64,000 nucleotides of DNA from positions 806,001 through 870,000 of the forward strand of contig JAWWNJ010000025.1 of the NCBI GenBank assembly GCA_037176885.1, read 5' to 3'. The stretch is from Favolaschia claudopus (taxonomy: Eukaryota; Basidiomycota; Agaricomycetes; Agaricales; Mycenaceae). Positions within the stretch are counted from its first letter, which is position 1; each line of letters opens with the position of its first letter. The translations under genes were made by a program, and so were the position numbers. The notes under the pieces are model-generated. The model saw only the letters and a program-made list of their open reading frames with translations. It was not told the DNA's origin and did not search any database. Positions 58,060-64,000 of the stretch are shown one piece after another.

Positions 58060-61000
58060 GCTAGCTAAGTCGCTAGGAAATGTGAATCAAATCAGTCTTT
58101 GGGAAGAGGAGCCCCGGAAACTTTGGTTTCTGGGTTCTCTGTGAGTGAGGCTTCCGGATGAGCACTAACCCACAAAACCCAGGGAACGCAGAGACTGGAC
58201 AGGCGGAATCCGAGAAGACGACTCCCCCAAAGAACATTCAGACTGCTGAAAGATATGCCAGAGAATAGAACTGAAACAGAAAGATCCTTAAGATCCTCAA
58301 AGATTGGATGCAATCGGCAACCATTTGATCGAGATTAAGCTGAGCTCAAGCTGGAGCAGTGCAGAGTAGATATGAAGGTGAATAATGAAGGCAATTGAAG
58401 CACTGTACGTGAAATCAATCCTTGAAACGAAGAGTTCCAAATGTGTGTCACCCGTGTGACTCGGTGCGAGGTACTCAGGTAAGTATCCGCACGGAATTTT
58501 CCCAAAGTTCTGCACAGAGGATTTCGCGGCCTATGAAATAGAAACAGCGATCAAGTCCGTGGAAAATATTGTTCGTTGAAGCGAAATGAAAGATTTGTGG
58601 CACCGTCCTGCCAATCGGAGCAGTAGAACTGGCTCACGACTTGCACGTAAGTTGTTTCGAGTGGCGACAAAGGTTTGAATTGTAATCAGCCCCGTTCAGA
58701 GCTCGAGAAAGAAACAAAAAGATTGCTGATTCCTGAAGGCAGTCAATCGACAGTCAATGCACATTTCTGGCGGGGGCAAACAGCAAAGTATGGTGCGGGT
58801 GAACGAACACGGCCGAGGTAGAGAATTGTCGGGTGCATTTGCGCCTCGTAAGAACCGCTGAAGACGGGAAAGCGCGAGCGTCGGTGCATTTGCAACCGTG
58901 AGAAGACGATTCATCGGCTAGTGTAATAACGGCGAAAGCCGTAAAATAGTCTTGAATAGTACGACCCAGTTGACAAAACAAAGGCCCCGTCAGCCAAAAC
59001 GCACTGCCGAATCAACCAGGGGAGCCCAATGGCATGGGACAGAGTCGGTGAGGTCAAATCCATAACCTGGTCGGAATCCATTGCTCAGCAAACACACGGT
59101 GGTCCTGAAATCGGCGAAGAATATACCACAACACACCGCCGAATTGCCTAGCGGCTCGAATCGGCATCAAGATGAGCTTGATTGGTGAAAATCAGAGCTA
59201 TGGAGCTGCAAAGATCAATTTACGGATTGGTGAGCATTGTAATGCGGACGTAGAATATAGAACAGCCAGAGAGGCATGACACTGAAAAACATCTAATGGT
59301 ACCAGGATAGCAGGCAATTACAGCCATTTAAATGCACGTAAGAAAGAAAGAGAAGAAACGGATTAACAGAGAAAATCATCACCATCGAACAGTATGCCAA
59401 AAGAATAGAATCTGTTCGTGCAGCGTGAAGAAACGCAGCTAGAATGGTGCGAAATAGACGATTCAAACACTGAGGTAATGGTGCATAAACAATGAGCCGA
59501 AGAGGCACAAACCCATGCGAACAAAAATGCATAGCAGCGGTGAACCAAGCTGGATTGACGACCATAACAGCGAAAGAAAATTGTTAACCTTGAATGTGAA
59601 ATGAGATGCAGCAGCGCGGAGAGGAAACGATGCTGAACCCATTGGGCATACACCTCGTAGTCGCCCGCAGCGGATGGCTGAAACAGACAATCCACCGCCA
59701 AATTAGACAAGTAGATTGTCCGGTGGGCCAAAGCAGAGAATCTTCGAGCGAGACAAAGAAGACCGAAACGAAAATTTACAACGACAACGAATTGAAAGAG
59801 AAAGAGACCCACGAATTGGCCTCACAATGCTGTGGTAGCAAATAATTGTAGTGCCGCAGTGCATGAGCGGGAAATGACAAGGTATAGCAATGCTACCAGC
59901 GAAGACTCACGGGAAATTTGGAGTACAGGTCGCCGGAATAGTGAGCACTGGAGCACAGCGGCGTACAGGCAGAGTAATACTGCATCCAGAAATTCCGGCG
60001 TGCAGGCCGCAGCGGCTCACTGCGGAGCATGCGGACGAAATAGTGGACACTGCAGCATGCAAATTGCAGCATACAGGCCGAAATAATACTGCAGAGGCAC
60101 GGAAATTCCGGCGTGCAGGCCGCAGCGGCTCACTGCGGAGCATGCGAACGAAATCACAGGCACTGTAGCATGCAAATTGCAGCATACAGGCGCGGGTCTT
60201 CGCAATCTTGACCTGGAAAAGAGAACACAGCAAAAGGAAGTTCAGAAGTGATAGGTAACGTACCAATTGACACCGAATTGTGGGCGGAAAGGCACAGGAT
60301 ACTTAATAGCGGCACGGAGGCACAATATAATTTTGGTGAAAAGGCACATACAGCAAGTGGCGCAATAATTTTGGCACAGAAGCGCACGAATTAAGTTGGC
60401 GCAAAAGCGCATGAAAGAATTTGGCACAAAGGCATGGAGTATGCGGCCTGAAGGCACGACATAATTCAAAAAGAAAGCCGAGACAGTAGACAGTCGAATG
60501 CTTGAGGCAATCTGTGGAGACTGACAGTACTACGAAACAACGAGGACCAGGAATTACTCACATTATTTGCTATGTTAGCCCGCATACCACCAAGCTTTCA
60601 TTTCCGAGATTCCTATGTGAATGTTGAGAGGGGAAGATAACCCACGCGCAGACCGGTCAAGATGTCGGGACTCGGGATAGGAGAGCCTCGAATGAAATGC
60701 TTGTTTGCGATAAATTGAGCGAGAAATGGGGGTTGAGAGTGGCCACAAGGCATAAGAGCGATGGCCAGATGAATATTGCAATGCCAAGTAGCATGCATGG
60801 TGAAGCCGGTTGGAGGAAAGCGTCAGAGAGTGCGAGTCTTGACGGGATAGGGGTAAGAGCAGCACCGGGCCGTTGATACTAGCTGGAACCAGGCAACAAG
60901 GAAAGGCATTGTATTAGAGCCGCAGGAAATGCCGAAGATAAGAGACAAGAAAGCCCAGAAGCCCCCCAGACAACGCAGTTCCAAAACCGAGAAAGCCTTG

Positions 61001-61124
61001 AGGAGAGCGAAAGGAAAGAAGAGAGATGATCAGCGATCAATGATCGGCATCTTTCCTTCTCGCTCTCTTAGCTAGCCGGCTAAGTGCTCTAGCTCGCGGT
61101 GCTCGCTTTGAGCACACGCTGTCA
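58059..61124. mobile_element. Putative non-coding 3-kb element bounded by blocks A and B
   Basis: Starts with a second copy of block A (58059-58170) directly abutting the short form, and ends with a second copy of block B (60987-61124); both are essentially identical to the first copies. The interior has no credible protein-coding frame and the plus strand is purine-rich. It contains a 90-bp repeat pair and many degenerate GGCACA/GGCGCA units (60290-60460). The same pair of ends around a long and a short interior is the pattern of an element and its internal-deletion derivative. Block A and B are not inverted copies, so a classic TIR transposon is unlikely. The 3' hairpin recalls Helitron ends, but no TC start or CTRR end is seen. 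Confidence 0.55.
59989..60191. repeat. Tandem-like direct repeat inside the 3-kb element
   Basis: A 90-bp segment at 59989-60078 (beginning GAAATTCCGGCGTGCAGGCC, containing GCAGCGGCTCACTGCGGAGC) recurs at 60102-60191 with a few changes, offset 113 bp. The intervening AATAATACTGCA stretch resembles sequence just before the first copy, so about 2.3 degenerate units are present. Confidence 0.85.
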
Positions 61125-61357
61125 TGTAACTTCGGTGAACGCCGAGATAAGATAATGAACGTCAATGACCATCCGCCCCTATTCACGAATTTTAATGAAC
61201 CTTCTGCTGACGTTCACTGAAGTTCAATGAACCTCTTCTTGAGATTCCATGAACCTGTGCAACGGAAACCATACACATGACTATCAAATTCCGCTGTCTT
61301 CCGGTGCATCCCGACCTTTTTTATCTTTTACCATCATGCCTGCATCGACCTCGCTTA
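61125..61357. other. Spacer with clustered TGAACG/TGAACC words
   Basis: Between block B and the right duplication copy. TGAACG, TGAACC and GTTCACTG words recur at about 61135-61255 (for example GTGAACGCCGAG, AATGAACGTCAATG, GTTCAATGAACC), forming an AT-rich degenerate array. No gene. Confidence 0.5.
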
Positions 61358-62670
61358 TACTTTACAACTGTAGCCAGTACTTATTTGGATCAACTGTCAG
61401 CGCAGGATAAGCAGGATACGTATGATAATATAACGTTGTACAATGTCCGTCCAACCATGGCCAATTTGCATGCAGTGAAACGAAGGGGACCTAGGTAAGG
61501 TATATGTATTACTTATGTGTTTCACGCCTTTTGCGCAAGGGCGAGGGCTCCGGAATTGCCTATGAGAGTAAAACGCGCTCCGTCTTTCCCGAGTGTCGTT
61601 GCTTTTGCTTCTGCAGGCAGCCCTGCGGATCCAAGGTCCCCGGCTTTGAGTAGACTCTTCGCAAGGGTGCCGATCTGCATAGTTGTGTGTATCAGTACGG
61701 CGGCGCAGCTTGCAACCGAGTCAGAGAGAAATGTACCTTGATTTGAAGACTGGAGGTGAAGAGCGAGCCAAAGCTCGTCACGGCGCTGCAAGAAGAGATG
61801 TCAGATGGGAAGGAGACGAACAAAGATTCTGTGGACAGTTTACCCAGCGATCGTTTCACCGATTCTGGATTCAGGTCGATTGGTCCCCGCCAGAACGGCG
61901 GGTCGAAATACTATGGTATCGTCGTACCCCAAACTCGCGAGCCCGTCTTCAGTGAGGCCTTTACTCCTATAAGCGCAGCATTCAGTTCAGCAATTTTTGC
62001 ATGATGCGGAAATTCGGTATGCTCACCGTGTGTAGAGAAAATGCGATTTAGAGTCAGCCCCGGTGCTCTATCGAAGTATCATGAATACCAAAGTGGATTG
62101 AACGCGAACCTCAAACCGTGCACATACCGAAACATACACCAACCGCTGACTATGTCCCTCGCTCTTCGCCGCCCTTGCAGCGTCAACAACATACTTCCTA
62201 TCAATACGCTCAAACGCCTCCGCGCTCCCAGCCGCCTTCGCCGTCGTCCCAAGAGCAATGAACACCACGTCCCAATTACCCTCGCGCAACCCCGCATCGT
62301 CGAGCTTCTCAAAATCTATCACCTTTTGCTGAAGCTTCTCTTTGCCTTGCTCAGGGAGCGCGTCAGGCGAGGTCGTCCGACGACCGAATTCGCCGACGCG
62401 CGTAAAGGTGGAGGTGGTGAGGAGCTCATTGAGGAGGGCGCCGCCGACTTGGCCCGTTGAGCCGAAGATGAGGGCGGATTTCTGAGCGGACATGAGGGTT
62501 TAGCTTCGAGTTAGCTGGGCTTGGGAAATATCATCATTGAGGTGGGCCGCGCTGTTTATAAGGAATTGAAAGCCATAATTGGTATGACGAGTACGCGCCG
62601 TCCGGCAGGTAGGTAGGTAGATGGGATTAGGCGGCACGAAATAAAAAAGATTAAGGCTGCAAACCCTACA
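61358..62670. repeat. Segmental duplication, right copy
   Basis: Direct copy of 56338-57650 carrying the second FMP52-like gene. Small insertions and deletions are visible outside the coding region (for example AGCAGGATAC near 61408 is extra here), while coding exons are mostly changed by substitutions. Confidence 0.85.
61522..62493 (-). CDS. FMP52-like NAD(P)-binding protein, copy 2
   Basis: Duplicate of the gene at 56488-57463. MSAQKSALIFGSTGQVGGAL keeps the GSTGQVG nucleotide-binding loop. VIDFEKLDDAGLREGNWDVV and GTTAKAAGSAEAFERIDRKY match copy 1 with scattered substitutions (TIGTTVKVS versus ALGTTAKAA). The downstream exons splice the same way, GETIAG joining AVTSFGSLFTSSLQIK across the equivalent intron, and the end is NSGALALAQKA. 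No stop or frameshift was seen, so both copies appear active and are presumably young. The upstream region has diverged by small indels, which could alter expression. Enzymatic function is unknown; the family includes electron-transfer and transport-linked proteins. Confidence 0.85.
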
Positions 62671-62974
62671 CTCGGTACTGTTACAGTACCAGAAGGAGGG
62701 AGGTCAACAGAGGTTCTCTTGCCGGGATCCCGGGCCGGCACATCACAAAGCTTCAGTTTTGTAAGTTGTTGGTAAGTAAGTTGCAACCCCACGCCAGCTT
62801 CGAGCACAATCCGTTAGCAGGGCAGTGACTCGAGACCATGCATGTACCGAATAACGCATTGAAATATTGCAAAAGACAGAGAAACAGACAACACTATGAC
62901 ATGCAAGTACAGCAAATATAACACAGCCCACTTACTGGACCCTCTCCTCTCCTCTATATAGTTCAAACCATGCA
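62494..62974. other. Intergenic, no gene recognised
   Basis: Promoter of FMP52-like copy 2, the end of the duplication, and the 3' flank of the YTP1-like gene. A near-palindromic CCGGGATCCCGGGCCGG sits at about 62722. No coding frame. Confidence 0.5.
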
Positions 62975-64000
62975 CTACGCATCGTCCTCATCGTCCTCCC
63001 CAACCACATGCAACGGCTCACCACCCACCCCCGAATCCGCATTCGGCACGCGCGAATACCACTTATTCCTCGGCGTCATCGGAATACCATTATTCCTCTC
63101 CCTCTCCCTCTCCTCTTTAGACGGGGCATTCCGTCCGGTGGTGGCGTATAGATGTATGAGGTATACGATGTGCGCGTAGAGGATGAAGGCGATGCTGAAC
63201 ATGATGAGAATGTAGGTGACGTGGTCCATTTCGTTCTTGTGTACGAATTCGAGCTCTTCGTCTGTGCCCGACATGAAGAGTATACTACATGGGTATTGTT
63301 AGTATGTATGCGTGATAGCTAGAATGAGTTGATGGCGTACCCTGAGGCGACGAGGAGCTGAGCATATCGTTAGCAAACCCTGAGCAAAATATGAACGAGA
63401 GAAACGCACGAAAGAGGGGAGGTGGCGGAACGCCTTGCCAGCGACGCTCTTGCCGCTATCGTCCGACGCAACATAGCGCGAAGGGTTGGGGAACCGCGGG
63501 CTTTCCGCCAGTGTGTGGTCGCTGGTGTTATCATCCTCGACAATTTCCACCGCCGCTTTACTCGGCGAGGAGAAGAAACACACTTCTATAATTCGTGTGA
63601 CTCCCGCGAGCATGAGGGTGTAGCCGAATATGGCGTGGAGCTACTAAACGTTACGGATGGTTCTGAGATGGATGCGAGGGGAATGCATACCTTGGTGGAT
63701 AGCATGAGGTGTTGCGCATGCTCTGACATACCCCAGCCAGTTAAAATTAAGCTAAGAAGGTTGTTAAATGTGCGCAGAGCAAGGGTGAAGGCGGTCATAC
63801 ATTATACCCGGAACAACGTTGCGCTGGATCAAGGGTTAGTTTCTTTCGGAACAATATTCCACCAAAGAATACCTTATTATTGCGAGCCAGAAGTATGCCC
63901 AGAAGACCACCAGCCCACCCTGGATACTGCTCAATTCGAAACGAATCCTAGGCAAAAGAGACTTACAAAGAATTCCCATAATACTGTGAACCACGTCAGC
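62975..64000 (-). CDS. YTP1-like multi-pass membrane protein, C-terminal part
   Basis: The 5' part lies beyond the window. Exons read YPGWAGGLLGILLARNNK, NVVPGIM, ILTGWGMSEHAQHLMLSTK, FGYTLMLAGVTRIIEVCFFS, SGTDEELEFVHKNEMDHVTY and ILIMFSIAFILYAHIVYLIH, ending LYATTGRN and an acidic Ser-rich tail (EPLHVVGEDDEDDA). The combination WAMSxHAQxLMLST, TRIIEICF and DHVTYxLxMxSIAFxxY is that of fungal YTP1-like proteins, whose function is unknown although weakly mitochondrial-transporter-like. Several hydrophobic helices are visible. The long hydrophilic insert after FFSSPSKAAVE is variable in the family. Four or five short introns are present and the stop is at 62975. Confidence 0.8.

Noticed and set aside
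57768..61124. A standard LTR retrotransposon
   Set aside because: The two ends of the 3-kb unit are different sequences (A and B), and no gag, protease, reverse transcriptase or integrase frame is present.
57768..61124. A canonical Helitron
   Set aside because: There is a 3' hairpin, but no 5' TC, no CTRR terminus and no Rep/helicase coding sequence.

Overview
The window is nuclear DNA of a filamentous basidiomycete, almost certainly an Agaricomycete. Genes are split by many short introns (about 46-60 bp, GT..AG). Families typical of mushroom-forming fungi are present: a NACHT-WD40 STAND protein, a DUF6533-type membrane protein, a PsiD-like phosphatidylserine-decarboxylase-family enzyme, and a Pls-like adenylating enzyme. 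No rRNA, tRNA, CRISPR or viral gene was recognised. CDS coordinates are gene spans from start to stop with introns included; splice sites were read by eye.

Left third (1-24 kb). A tandem pair of small intronless genes carries an unusual repeated motif, AFxxLQSTYGFxGxAPxPVPK. Next come a NACHT-WD40 gene, a PsiD-like decarboxylase, and two adjacent paralogous TenA/heme-oxygenase-fold genes. A housekeeping block follows on the minus strand: DGAT2-type acyltransferase, CDC48/p97 ATPase, and tubulin-folding cofactor B. A small secreted protein and a secreted GH5 enzyme close this part.

Middle (24-43 kb). A 6.8-kb gene encodes an adenylation-carrier protein followed by three left-handed beta-helix/transmembrane modules, the architecture of epsilon-poly-lysine synthetases. 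The same reading frame continues into a C-terminal RING finger. Beyond it are a pyrimidine-rich stretch of about 4.3 kb with no recognisable gene, an intronless alpha/beta hydrolase, another gene-poor stretch, and a DUF6533-type membrane protein. A cytosolic-looking exo-glucanase-like GH5 gene follows; its last intron contains a complete 336-bp hAT-like MITE with an 8-bp target duplication.

Right third (43-64 kb). This is a cluster of secreted enzymes. Two paralogous class 3 lipases in opposite orientation flank a second copy of the secreted GH5 enzyme, and a bicovalent-flavin AA7 oxidase fused to a ricin-type lectin domain follows. After it come a conserved coiled-coil protein, a direct 1.3-kb duplication carrying two FMP52-like genes, and a YTP1-like membrane protein cut by the window end. 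Between the FMP52 copies lies a non-coding repeat structure, A-x-B-A-y-B, in which a 292-bp short form abuts a 3-kb long form with the same two ends.

Taken together, the accessory enzymes (three GH5, two lipases, AA7 oxidase, alpha/beta hydrolase, secreted peptide) fit extracellular polymer breakdown or wall remodelling. The Pls-like and PsiD-like genes are the specialised-metabolism candidates.
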